Positions 44,760 through 55,652 of a stretch of 64,000 nt of DNA are shown here, in pieces. The stretch's first letter is position 1. The number at the start of each line of letters is the position of its first letter. The DNA lies in NCBI RefSeq assembly GCF_932294415.1, contig NC_065536.1:53044354-53108353 (forward strand), read 5' to 3'. The notes beneath the pieces were generated by a model, which saw nothing but the letters and a program-made list of their open reading frames with translations, had not been told where the DNA came from and ran no database searches. This DNA comes from Quercus robur. Taxonomy: Eukaryota; Streptophyta; Magnoliopsida; Fagales; Fagaceae. The translations under genes and the position numbers were made by a program.

Positions 44760-45550
44760 TGTCGGGGCCAATTATCTAGAATGTACTATTAAAACCGTAT
44801 GAATTGGGCCTATGGCCCAATGGCCCTATCCGAGGATAGTCAAATAAGGTTATAATGGGAATGGTATAAGAAGAAGAAATAAAGATTGTATGTGATAGTC
44901 CAACATACGTCCAAGGAGAAAAGTCATCTCGAAAACGGAGATCCGAAGTCAGTAAGAATGTCTTATCATCTTGGGCATTCTTCAAGGTTGCATCACAATT
45001 AAGAGTCAGGCATTGGATAAGGGATGAGCAAAGGGAGGCAACAAATATCTTCAAAAGCTACTACATCCACATTAAATGCCTCCTAACTAACTCTTTGGCC
45101 GCATTAATGTGGAGCTGACACCTGAACAGTGGTCAAGCAGCCTTACAGCTACTAGTTGATGGTTCTGAGAGATGTTGGATTGGACAAGAAGGAGTTCCTA
45201 GAATCTAACCCTACACATGTATGGTAGAGATGATACCAATATTATAGTATATAGCATGGGAAGGTGGCCTAAAAAAAAGGGATTGGAAAAACCAAGAAAT
45301 CCTTGTAATAATACTTTGAACTCTTGTAACTTTATTCATCAACAAGACATTATAACATAGCTCCCCAGGCCGTGCCGAGGACAGATTTTTTTATCCTATT
45401 TGTGTTTAATGCTCTTAAATCAGCAACTATTATTGTCTTTCTTCTGGAATAGAACTGATTCTTTCACCCACGCTCTACAAATTTATTGTTTGGGCTTGTT
45501 GGACTAAAACCCAATCCTATACTGGGTCCAATCGAAATTCGGTCCTTACA
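44760..45550 (+). repeat. 3' LTR of E1
   Basis: The 791-bp LTR starts TGTCGGGGCC and ends GGTCCTTACA. It is collinear with the 5' LTR. Differences are mostly C/T and G/A transitions, about 55 in the whole alignment. It is followed by the GTTTG target duplication and then directly by the interrupted solo LTR. Confidence 0.9.
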
Positions 45551-46431
45551 GTTTGTGTAAGGACCGAGTTTAAATCCCAAACCCAAAGAATGAATAGGCT
45601 CGGGCCCAAAAGGCCCAAAACAATAAATTTGTAGATAGTGGATTGGAAAACTGAGCTAGAATGAGTTGGATGGCAAACAAAATGGATTCAAATGACAAGA
45701 GCAAAAAGGTAGATGGATTTCAACTAAAGAAAGTCGTCCTCAGACAGATCCGAGGAGATCAGTTCTTGTATATTTATATTAAGTATGATTACAAGATTAT
45801 TTCCTGACTGCTACAGTGTTTCTCTCTAGATTTCTCTCTCTCTTTTTCAAACCCCTATTTGCCAGGCGTCCCATACATTATATATCTCCCTTCCAATGAT
45901 CTTGGCCCTCCATTTGTTGATCATCCAGTCCACTACTTGAGTGTTTGTCGCATTGAACACCCTCTCTGGCCCTTTATGAGTTGGGATAGCCAATGCAGCA
46001 CTGTTCAGGAGTCTTCTCCATATAAATGCAGCCAGAAAGTTAGCTATAGAGCATTCAATGCGGTAGTAGCAGCTTTCTCTTAGATGTTTCCTAGTTCTCA
46101 ATCTTCCAGTACGTTCGTAATGCACACCCCTATCAGTGGAGTTTCCTCGGAGGTCACTTCGAGTGATAGGATATGCATTTGATCTATGCTTCGTTTATCT
46201 GAGGAGACACTCCTCCTCGGACCATCTTTCCCAACCTTTCTGTCTGCATGTTATTTATGGGACTCTAAGCTTAACACCCTTACTACTGTTTATTCGTACT
46301 CGGACCAATCAACGTTCTCGACCAAAACCCAAGGCCCAATATATGATTTTGTGCCCTTATCCTTACCATTTGAATTCCTTTTGATTTTTACTTAAACAAT
46401 AATTCTAATGGTAATTTGAGTCATTACCTTA

Positions 46432-47599
46432 GAGCATTCTCATCAGGTATTCTATAAACATGTCATTTTGACACATCAAAAAACCTACTTTATTATTTTA
46501 ACACACCGTTTTACAATTCACTGTTCATCATATCTTCTATTTTTCAATTCTATACATTAAAATAATATATAAAAATATTTTTTTAAAAAAACCATCAATA
46601 TAAAAAAATACAAAATAAAAACCTACCACCATACACAAACACAAGCACAGAACTGTAACAAACCCACCACCACCGCCCACAGGTACAACCCGCCACCACC
46701 ACCCAATACTACTTAAAAAAAAAAAAATCCCCAAAATCAACACAAAACTCTAAAAAAATAATAAAAATAAAGAGATGAATCAACTCCATTTATACAACCT
46801 AAATCACATGGAATCAACCCAACTCCACCACCACCCATAATCACACGGAATCCACAACCCAAAAAAAAAAAAAATGCCCAAACCCACCACCATACACAAG
46901 CACAGCCCGCCACCACCACCCACAGCCACAGGTACAATCTGCCACCACCAACAACAATCCACCGGCCGCCACCACCACCCAATATTACTTAAAAAAATCC
47001 CCAAAATCAACACAAAACTCTCCAAAAAAACATGAAGAAATAAACTCTACCACCACCCACAATCACATGGAATCCACAACCGAAAAAAATAAAAATAAAA
47101 ATAAAAAAACGCACAAACTTACATGCGATCTCCACCAGTCGACCTCATTGATGAGGCCAAACTCCACAGTGATGGTCGATCTCAATGGCAACGGTCTAGG
47201 CAGAGAAAAAAGAAGAGAGAGAGACAGAGACAGAGACAGAGAGGCGTAGAGAAAGTGACAGAAAAAAAGGAAAAAAAAGGGGGGGGGGGAGATGAAGATT
47301 CTAGAGAAGAAAGAAGAAGAAAAAAGGAAGAGAGTGACAGAAGATGAAGGGAGAGGCGGAGAAAGAAAGAAGAAAAAAGAAAGAGAGAGAAGAAAGAAAG
47401 TCATAAAGGAAGAAAGAGAAAATGAATATATATATATATATATTTTGCATTTTCATTTATGCTGTTCCGAAAATGGAATAGTACTATTCATGTGTGCCAA
47501 ATATTATAGCATTTAGAATATCTCATGGGAGGGTTTTTTTGGTGTTTGGTGTATAAAATGCCAAATATTTAGCATTTGACACACCAGATGAGAATGCTC
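46432..47599. mobile_element. PIF/Harbinger-like non-autonomous element 2
   Basis: The left end GAGCATTCTCATCAGG and the reversed right end GAGCATTCTCATCTGG form a TIR. TTA flanks both sides (46429-46431 and 47600-47602). The core has a CCACCACC- and ACAACCCACC-rich stretch (46610-46985) and the right part is purine-rich (47205-47425). These mirror the GT-rich and pyrimidine-rich parts of the element at 13619-18326, so the two are relatives in opposite orientation. No transposase is present. Confidence 0.85.
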
Positions 47600-47602
47600 T
47601 TA

Positions 47603-48285
47603 TACGAAGATCAACTAATGACTATCCTTGTCGGGGCCATTGGTCTTAATTTCTTAAAGTTAATGGTGGGGGCCATTGGTCTTAACATGGCTCTATCCTT
47701 GTGTTTTATACTTTTATTGTTTGAGTTAGCACTCATCAACTAATTTAAAAATGTTTTCTAAAAAAAAAATTAAAAACTTATTTTAAGATGAAATAATGAC
47801 ATTTATATTCAATCTCTGATTAACTTTATTATTATAACAGAATAAAATTAATTCACTAGCAAAAGTAAGTGGCTGGACCTGATTCATTAAAAATAATAAT
47901 AAATAAAATTAAGTGCATTGATTAGTTTACATAAATAGTACTACTATATAAAGTGTACATTATAGACAAAAATGTGGTTGATATTTACCACTTCGGGCAA
48001 AACTGTGCTATTCTTTTTACTACAATGCCCACTTTCCAGTTTTCATGAAATAGTGTAATGTAAAAATAGTTTTTTTTCTTTAAATTAATTTGACAATATC
48101 TAAATCCTAATCTTACCAACATGTATTACCTTAATTATTAAAATTTATTAAAGGTTTGAGACATTAATTTTTTTTGAGGATGACATAAATTTTCCACCTC
48201 GGTTTTGAAACACATTTTTTATTAAAATAAATTCAATTGGACAATATAAAAACTGAGAGGAAATACGGAATTTTCTTGTTCAAAA
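47603..48285. other. AT-rich spacer, no gene recognised
   Basis: A short GGGGCCATTGGTCTTAA phrase occurs twice (47634-47650 and 47668-47684). Nothing else could be identified. Confidence 0.4.
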
Positions 48286-48583
48286 TGTTCATGGCCAATT
48301 GGCCATATATATAAGAAAATACAGAAACTATGAAGGAGAAGATAATATGCGAGAGAGAGAGAATGAAAATAATGATCTCAATTGAATAATGAATCTGTAC
48401 AAGCTCTGCGCCTAAATACTAAAACATAGACCTGGAGAAAATATCCCAAATCTGTTACAACCAAAATTCTGTTACTGCACGTGTAGGAGTCTGTTATTCC
48501 ACGTGTGAGCTTCCTCCAACTTAAATACAATGAAAGCTACAGGTAGTTTTACATACAGGAAATACAAAACTACAACATCAACA
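48286..48583 (-). repeat. Possible solo copia-type LTR
   Basis: The plus strand starts TGTTCATGGCC and ends ACATCAACA, so the ends are TGTT and AACA. On the minus strand it contains CACGTG-type motifs, a TGTATTTAAG TATA-like box and a CTCTCTCTCTC tract before the end, a common copia LTR layout. The flanking 5-bp words do not match, no internal domain adjoins it, and the call is uncertain. Confidence 0.4.
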
Positions 48584-49171
48584 CTACACTAATGTCGTTT
48601 AGACAGAAAACAGAAAACTTATTTCTTCTTCGTTGCTTTCTTCTTCTGCTTTATTTCTTTTCTGTCTTTCTGATGTGAGCTGCAATCTTGATAATATAAG
48701 GAGCTCTGTAATAGCTTTGTTGTACTGTTCAACGCTTTCCCTTGTTGTTGCTCCAGGCTGATGATGCAGAACGGAAAATAGAGATAAAAGAGGAACAAAA
48801 GAAACAACAGAACAAATTCTAAGCTTCACCACATAAAATCTACCAGCAAACCCTAGGCATCACCACCTAAGAGCATTTGGCATCACCACCAAACAAAAGG
48901 AAACAAAAAAGGAGACATATCCCAACTCATAATAATTAATCTTATTCAAATTTAACTATCTTTCAGCATTACACAAGTGCTAGTTAAATATTTTTAGGGA
49001 TTATACTAATATCGAAAGCATCTAATCAAATCCCTAAAAACTATCTACATTAATCAAATTCAAAAACAAAATTAATTTCAAATTAAAACATAAGATCTTG
49101 GTTCCTTGCATCAGCTAAGCTCAAAACTTTCATAAAATCCCCAGCAAGCATGTTCAAGAGAAGTTTTTTTC
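48584..49171. other. Spacer downstream of GH5 copy D
   Basis: No gene is recognised. The stretch 48630-48900 has CATCACCAC repeats and an AAGAAGAAG-type stretch on the minus strand, but no supported reading frame. Confidence 0.4.
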
Positions 49172-51304
49172 CTAAGAGTTTTTAGAACTTGGACTTCTTG
49201 AGCTTCTAATCAGCTTGAACCACTGGCTCTCTGGGTCACATGTTCTACCTATACTTACACAATGGCAAGTGTTTGTGATGACGGTGTGGCTAGAATCAAC
49301 ATCTAGGCAAAGGGTAGTGGCATTGCCGATTGTTGACGAGAGATGCAACTTAGAATCAGAGATGGTTTCCCATTGTGAACCAGAGTCGCTGCAAATGTTA
49401 CCGAGTTTCGCTGGCTTCCCCAATCCGTCTACTTGTAAGCACAAATTTTTTCCTTTCAACGATAAAGTTTTTTGTGGGGTGTAGCTCCAGGCTTCAGAGT
49501 CTTTGCAAGGCTCCAGTCTCAATGGTTCAAGTGGTGATTTTCTTTGGACACAGAGACCTGTTGATGGGTGGAAAATTACTTGGTGTGGATTAGTTTCTGG
49601 TAGACCTGGCCCTGCAAGTTACATATGTTCAATCTTGTCATCTACTCTAATTAAGTAGAATCTTTAAATAGTGAAATATGGAGGAAAATGAACAAATAAG
49701 AGTTTGAAATGAAGAGAATTCACGGTAAAGATTTTATTTCCGGGATATAATAGTATACTATGTCATGTCATTTAAAACGTTAAATGATGTGTCGTTAAAT
49801 ACACATTTTAATTTGTAATATTTAATCTGAACCATGAAATTGATGTGTTAAAAAAAATAGAAAAAAAAAAAAGATCTTAATACCCCAAATTACCATCCTA
49901 ATTACCTTGAAATGGAGTCTGGATAGCTGAGAGTCTCTTAACAAAGCTTGAATTTCTGGGCTCATTCGAATTCCAAAGAAGCAGACCATAGTATTCTTCG
50001 AATTCAGTGATTCCTTGTTTAATATAGTAACTCCCACCCAGTGTCCATAGGTTCCAATCAAAGTCAAGATCAGCTGCCAATGCAAAGAAGCAATTCATGA
50101 ACTGGTTGAGAAGTCCATCGTTACCTCTTAGGTCCATCCCAAACTCACTGAAAAACAATGGATACCCTTGCTCCAACAAAAATCCTGCCGATCTCATGAT
50201 TATACCTACCACTACCGCACACGCTTGGTTTGGGTTGTAATATTTCCATATGTTGGCATCTGTAAATCCATACCTATGCACCTCAAATACTAGTTTTCTA
50301 GTGAATGTGAGTTTCACTGGTCGGTTTTGGAGGAATGACAAGTCTGTGTCGGAACTCATGCCTGAGAGAATAACAAGAACATTTGGGTTTGCTAAGTGCA
50401 CAGCTTCTGCTGCTTTTGGCATGTACCTTCACATTTTCATTTACAAAAGTGAGATTAGACTCTCAGGATTTAGTTTGGGTCACCTAAAAAAAAGCATAAC
50501 ATACAAAAGTAAAATGGTATATATACCTGTACCAATCAGGGGCATTCTGTCTAGGGCCTCGAGGCTCATTCCTTAGACTCATTCCAACCACATTGGCTAC
50601 ACCTTTAAACATGGTGGCCATCATAGTTAGTCCTTTAATCCAGAGTTCTGGATTGAAATACTTGTCACCAAAGAAACCGTTGCCATCATTTTCACTACAA
50701 CACCAACCGGGCTGGCTTACATGATTGTCCAATATTACCATTAAATTGTTGGCCTCAAGGTTGGATACCACTGCCTGAAAATGTTAAACTTCTTAGTTAT
50801 AAACTAATAATTTATCAAAATTACTTAGACTTTACACAAAAAATTTAAATAAAAGTTCAGACAAAAGGAAAGTCCGGTTATCGTACCCGAAAAGCTCCTA
50901 TAAGAGTAACATCAATGATAGAGGGGTTTTTGGCTTGGATACCAGCAATGCATTGAGATAGACCTAGTATCTGAAAGGACCGTCTTACAGTGAGTGAAGC
51001 CAATGAGTCATTAGTGACTAAATACAGTGGCCATGTTAACACAATTAAATCCCATGGATACAATCCTCTTGGAGATAGCATCCAAAGGCTGCTTGTTGAG
51101 GCCCTCAGCTACCATAGGGTCCATATGTGACACCCAATTCACACATGCTAGCTTCACTCGTTGCCCGGCTTCGTTAACAATCCACCGTGAATCGGTGTGT
51201 AGTGTTACAGCCATTACAGGCTTGCTTTGGGATATGACATTAGAGAAGATTGCTAGAAGAGATAGAAGAGGCAGCAAGGAGGAAAAAAAGTAGTGTTGTG
51301 CCAT
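49172..51304 (-). pseudogene. GH5 glycoside hydrolase, copy D (5-bp deletion)
   Basis: The exons are 50887-51304, 50527-50774, 49906-50426 and 49172-49611, with GT...AG borders at the same positions as in copy B. The start codon is ATG (MAQHYFFSSLLPLL), followed by a signal peptide and VNWVSHMDPMVAEGLNKQPL. Five bases are missing near 51034-51038, where A, B and C encode CVRLTWP, so the frame is lost. Exons 2-4 are open: GWCCSENDGNGFFG, MSLRNEPRGPRQN with the acid/base Glu, LFFSEFGMDLRG with the nucleophile Glu, and a lectin-like domain ending ESQWFKLIRSS. Introns are compact (intron 1 is 112 bp). The last exon-1 codon is CGG where A and B have CAG. The close overall preservation suggests that inactivation was recent or that the deletion is an assembly error. 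Confidence 0.87.
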
Positions 51305-51346
51305 GATAAATTTTGGGGTTTGAGTATAGAACTGAAAGTAGTGTCA

Positions 51347-51353
51347 CTTATAT
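51347..51353 (-). promoter_or_regulatory. TATA box of GH5 copy D
   Basis: The minus strand reads CCCATATAAGTG about 45-50 bases before the ATG. The position corresponds to the TATA boxes of copies B and C. Confidence 0.5.
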
Positions 51354-51648
51354 GGGAAATGGGTTTGCCACAATTGCAAATAGAATGGTTAGTTTCATAG
51401 CTTTTGGGTTGTGAATTAGGACAGCAATGAATCAACTTGGTTTGTGTTTTACAGACATTAAATGTGCTAATTTTATCGGATGCCTCCAAAGGACATGTAA
51501 TATTAGTGTGTATATAGTAAGCTATAACATGACTTTTTGTGGTTCGAACACTTTTTTTATAAACCAAAAGTAGTTCATTTCTAAATGATTTTTATTTTAA
51601 AATTGATTCCAAAACATCCACTACTCTTCCTCTACGACCTGTAGGAAT

Positions 51649-52610
51649 CAAGGTTCTCAGATCCGGACCGGACCGTATGGTCCGATCCGATTAACCGTGA
51701 ACCCCTCATTATTTCGGTTCTTTTAGCTCTAATAACCTCTCTATGTGAAAAATGCATGAAACCACTCAAACTGCGGTCAAACCGTACGGTTCTGAGAACC
51801 ATGGCCGGTTTTAGAGGTTCGCATGATTCCATTTTTTTTACTATATTTGGCTGGAAAACAGATCTCAGTCCAAAAAGAATTTGAATATAAAAAATAAAAA
51901 TAAAAAAAAAAATTGCAAGAGAGAAAAAGAAAACAAAGAGCCAAGTTGGTGAGGTTGCTAACATCACTGTTAATTTTCTGGCAGGCAGCAGCTAGAAACT
52001 CATCTCCTCATATTGGCTCTTGTTTCTTGTTTTTGAGTAGTGCACTAATAACTTGTATAGCTGTATTCTTGTTGAGTGTGCCCACTGTTTTGCCTGATAA
52101 AACCACTACCACATGACCTCGTGAAGCTCAATAGACTAATAGTGAGATTTGACCATTCAATTGTTTTTAACTTTTGTCATCCGCCAATATTGAGGTCCTT
52201 TTAAACAATAGGTGTCCCTTCTTTTTCTTTTTCTTTTTCTTTTTCTTTTTTCTTTTTTTAATGTCATTTAAGGTAAGCGTCATTCTAAAGTTATTATTAT
52301 TGTTATTATTATTATTATCACAAGTTTAACTCATCAACATAAAAATAAGAAAATAAATATTATATATATGTTTGCTTAAGCTTTGATATTTTTTGTTTGC
52401 CTTGTCAAAATTATGATATGAAAAATATAAAGATACATCTTTTATCTAATTGGACTATTTTAGTTAATTTTTCTATTTGTACTAATTAAAAGTATTTATT
52501 TATATTTTAAATAATTAATTAATTAATTATGACGCCATCACGGTTCGACCTCGGTCCGACCTCAAAAACCTTGAACTTCTTCCATTTACGGTTCGGGTTT
52601 AAGAACCTTG
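51649..52610. mobile_element. hAT-like non-autonomous element
   Basis: A perfect 8-bp repeat, GTAGGAAT, lies at 51641-51648 and 52611-52618. The left end CAAGGTTCTCAGATCCGGAC is matched by the reversed right end CAAGGTTCTTAAACCCGAAC. The subterminal parts are rich in CGGTTCGGACC-type motifs. The middle is AT-rich with a (CTTTTT)n tract (52217-52255) and a (TTA)n tract (52295-52320). It has no transposase. Confidence 0.85.
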
Positions 52611-53090
52611 GTAGGAATAGCTACTCTCCTCTACATCTTCTTTCCTGGAGTATATAAATAGAGTAGTTAAGAGACAACTTATGGAGGACTGATGAAAAGC
52701 TGGATACTTATTAGTGAATTATCAATTTTTTTTACCACTAAATTGAAATTTTTTATTTTAATTAGTTCATTTCAACAAAGCAGACATTTATTAGTCGTTC
52801 CATCCATTATATTGTTGTTTGAAAAATGCAATTTATTCTTTTAAAATAACGTTATTTCAGACTAAAAATAAAATAACATAAAAAGGAAATTAACGGAAAA
52901 AAGTTTAATAATATTTTTCAAATAGCAATGGAAAGACTAATCTATTTTGAAACAACTTATTTAATTTTTTGTTGAAAATACTATAGATAAAAATTAAAAG
53001 TTGAATAAAAAAATTATTTGTTTTTTTACTAAAAACACTATAGCTAAAAAATAAAATAAAATGGAACTCGCAGGCCACAATAATCAAAAG

Positions 53091-53330
53091 ACCTAATATT
53101 TTTGCGCAAAAACTTTAGTATGGGACCCCCAAAAGTTAACTTTACAATAATCCAGAGACCTAATACTTTTGCACAAAAACTTTAGTATGGGACCCACAAA
53201 AGTTAACTTTATGTCAGGTTGAGCAAATTAAGCTAACTTTTTTTTTTTGTTTTTTTGAGCAAAAGCAAATTAAGCTAACTTTTTTTTTTTGTTTTTTTGA
53301 GCAAAAGCAAATTAAGCTAACTTAAGCCCA
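53091..53330. repeat. Two small tandem duplications
   Basis: A 68-bp unit (CCTAATAYTTTTGCRCAAAA, CTTTAGTATGGGACCC) occurs at 53091 and 53159. Directly after, a 42-bp unit (GCAAATTAAGCTAACTTT plus T-rich GAGCAAAA) occurs three times from 53223. Confidence 0.85.
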
Positions 53331-53665
53331 AAAAATGCTTCTTCTTTGTGTGACCCACAAACAATAGCATAAATAATCAATAAGCTAGTTTTTAACTATA
53401 TTCCAAATGGACACTTAAATCATATCATAATCAAATATAGATAACAAACTAAAATGATAATATTTAAATTTAGTGGACTAAAATGACAAGTCACCAAATA
53501 TATTAAATAATTGATCTCTCATCATAATCACGGGAAGAAGAATAAGAAACGAAAAAACAAAACTAACCGTCAATCTTTTCATTCTTAGTCATGAGAAAAT
53601 TCTAGACATATCTCTTTGCATTATGTATTGCATCTCTCCACCAATCTTCCGTACGTGTTACTCTC

Positions 53666-53945
53666 AAATGTTTTTAATACAAACTACATCTTGAAATATT
53701 CAAGTACCTTTGCATGATCAAAATAAGCTTCAAGTTATACATGTTAGTGGTTACTCAATGTGGACAGAGGATGTTCCATCACACTTTCATAATGTATTGA
53801 TGGGCGACTTTGGCTAATTTTTTTTAATAAAATTTCAAAGTATTCATTCTCCAAAAAAAAAAAAAAAAATGTTCTTGATACAAACTACACCTTAAAATAT
53901 TCAAGTACCTTTGCATGATCAAAATAAACTTCTAGATCAAGGATC
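53666..53945. repeat. ~70-bp direct duplication, offset ~205 bp
   Basis: AATACAAACTACATCTTGAA followed by ATATTCAAGTACCTTTGCAT and GATCAAAATAAGCTTC at 53677-53735 recurs at 53878-53935 with few changes. No TIR or LTR ends were seen. Confidence 0.7.
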
Positions 53946-54365
53946 CAATTTATGAAGTATTCTTTATATGATACCCCCATCAATGAATAGAATATCACTA
54001 AAATTATGATTTTACAGCTGCTGATTGGTTGGGTACAAGAATAGTCTTTGGCACATATATCCTAACATCATCACAGTCACTTTTGGCTTTAAAACCAAGA
54101 ACAATGAGAATATCATGAATCTCATGAAGCCACAGGTCATCAACTCCTCATGAGCTTGATTGCTTGAATCTTTGTCATGAAGGCTTGCATCCCATGTTCA
54201 CTATCAATAGGGTGGCTGCTTTTACTGTTACTTTTATCACACATTCATAGTATTATTTAGAAACATAATAAATTTGAATTAAGTATTTTTTATATTTTCA
54301 TAGTAGACATGCAAATTCATGTATCTAATTTAGGAAAAAAATAATAAAAAGACTAAATTAGCTTC
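53946..54365. other. AT-rich spacer before E2
   Basis: Nothing recognisable was found between the duplication and the E2 LTR. Confidence 0.4.
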
Positions 54366-55203
54366 TGTAAGGACTCAAAAGAGAAGCCCAGGCCCACTTA
54401 GAGTAGTGGCTCCCAGTTGTTCAAGCCTAATACAATAAATTTATAAGAGAGTGGACTTTCGAATCAACTACAATGCTAAGGGAATTATAAGCTTAGGGAC
54501 AATAGGACTAAAGAGATTAATATGAACGAAAGAAGACCAATTCAGTATAAATTCTTCCTCGGGCAAGTCTGAGAATGGATTTCTCTTTAACAGTCAAGGC
54601 TGATATTTTTACAATATGATCCTTAGTTCTCTTTTTGTCTTTTCTCTTGCAGAATGTTCATCCCCTTTTTCAGAGGGGTTCCTTTCCTTATATAGCCCTT
54701 TTCATTGCACCTCAGCCCTCTATCTGTACATCTCAGGGGAATAATTTAGATGCTTGTCCCATTAGGACCCTTTTGGAGGTGGTAGAGAGAGCTATGAGTT
54801 GTGGAGTCACTGTTCGGGTGTCTTTTCCTCATAAATGCGGCTAGTTCAATTAGTGCAAAGTATTAAATGTGGAGGTGGTAGCCACCTTTCCAGATATTTG
54901 CCCCTTCCGTTGCTTGCACAATTATGTTGTCTTCCCTAGAGCTTTACTTTCTAGTGCAAGGAGTTACATAAGGTACTCACAAGGTGCATTCGCTCCTCGG
55001 GATCCTCGGTCAGCGGGCTAATTAGCCTTTTTTCCTCGGACCTTTTTATTATCAGTTTTAGTCCAGTTCCGAGTGATCTTAACGTCTTCCCTCCTCGATC
55101 TTGGTCTATGTGTCAGACTTGAGTAAACACATATTGTAGGTCTTTAATCATCCTCGGATAGGGCCCATGGCCTTATAATGTCCTCAGATCATTTGCTCCC
55201 ACA
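54366..55203 (-). repeat. 3' LTR of E2
   Basis: The plus strand starts TGTAAGGACTC and ends GCTCCCACA; in element orientation it is TGTGGGAGC ... GTCCTTACA, 838 bp. The end TCCTTACA and the segment GGCCCTATCCGAGGAT near the start are shared with the E1 LTR, but the rest is diverged. The second LTR is not in the window. Confidence 0.8.
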
Positions 55204-55217
55204 ATAGCCCTTCAAAA
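55204..55217 (-). promoter_or_regulatory. Polypurine tract of E2
   Basis: The minus strand reads TTTTGAAGGGCTAT directly before the LTR start TGTGGGAG. It differs from the E1 tract by a single base. Confidence 0.75.
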
Positions 55218-55652
55218 CTCCATTCTTCCCATTTCAGGGAAGGTGGGGTTTTGATAACGCTCTGCGGGTCTAACACGTTTTGGGAGTGTTCCCACGTAGT
55301 GGTGTCTCTTCGCTTGCTTTGCACACGTCCTTGACACTTCGGCGTTTGCAACACTCCATTTAATGCCCAGTACGACACTGTGTCCCCCACGTTCTATAGT
55401 GTGATGAAGATCCAATGGCTGCGATCTCTTATGGTGTTTCGAGCGAGAAATTTCCTGCTTATCTCTTCTCCCTATATAAGGGGTGTGAGGGGACCATCTT
55501 TCCATTTTTCCCATCTTTCTAAACCTTCAAAGAAGCGGTCCGAGGTGCCCCACTCCCTATTTTTGTAAGTATCTTTTAGCTCACATATAGTTTTTAGGGT
55601 CTTTCCCTTCCTCGTCTCATGGTTTTTACTTCCATTTTCATTTTCCATAAAG

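Larger units (their letters stand above)
32912..45550 (+). mobile_element. Complete Tat-lineage Ty3/gypsy retrotransposon E1 (12.6 kb)
   Basis: The element has two LTRs (32912-33694 and 44760-45550) and a 5-bp target duplication GTTTG at 32907-32911 and 45551-45555. The order is LTR, gag, protease, reverse transcriptase, RNase H, a second archaeal-type RNase H, integrase, an 80-bp repeat array, an antisense gene, a polypurine tract and LTR. The second RNase H before integrase is characteristic of the Tat lineage. The gag-pol frame is broken by a nested hAT-like element, several stop codons, a frameshift and two small duplications, so it is no longer autonomous. The LTRs differ at about 55 of some 780 positions by hand alignment, mostly transitions. 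Confidence 0.93.
32906..46398 (-). mobile_element. Solo LTR of a Tat-like element, interrupted by E1
   Basis: Joining 32906-32911 to 45556-46398 across the E1 insertion gives an LTR of about 849 bp. It starts TGTTTGTGTAAGGACC and ends TTACTTAAACA, so the termini are TGTTT and AAACA. A 5-bp repeat, ATAAT, flanks it (32901-32905 and 46399-46403). Its TGTAAGGACC start resembles the TGTAAGGACT start of the E2 LTR on this strand, so it most likely derives from a related element in minus orientation. No internal domain remains. Recombination between two LTRs commonly leaves such solo copies. Confidence 0.75.

Noticed and set aside
46537..47404. Gly/Trp-rich and charged frames
   Set aside because: They are low-complexity translations of the CCACCACC-rich core and AGAG-rich flank of Harbinger-like element 2.
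48599..48832. Minus-strand frame with RLQLTSERQKRNKAEEE
   Set aside because: The frame is AT-rich and low-complexity, has no homologue I recognise, and lies next to a possible solo LTR. Coding function is not supported.
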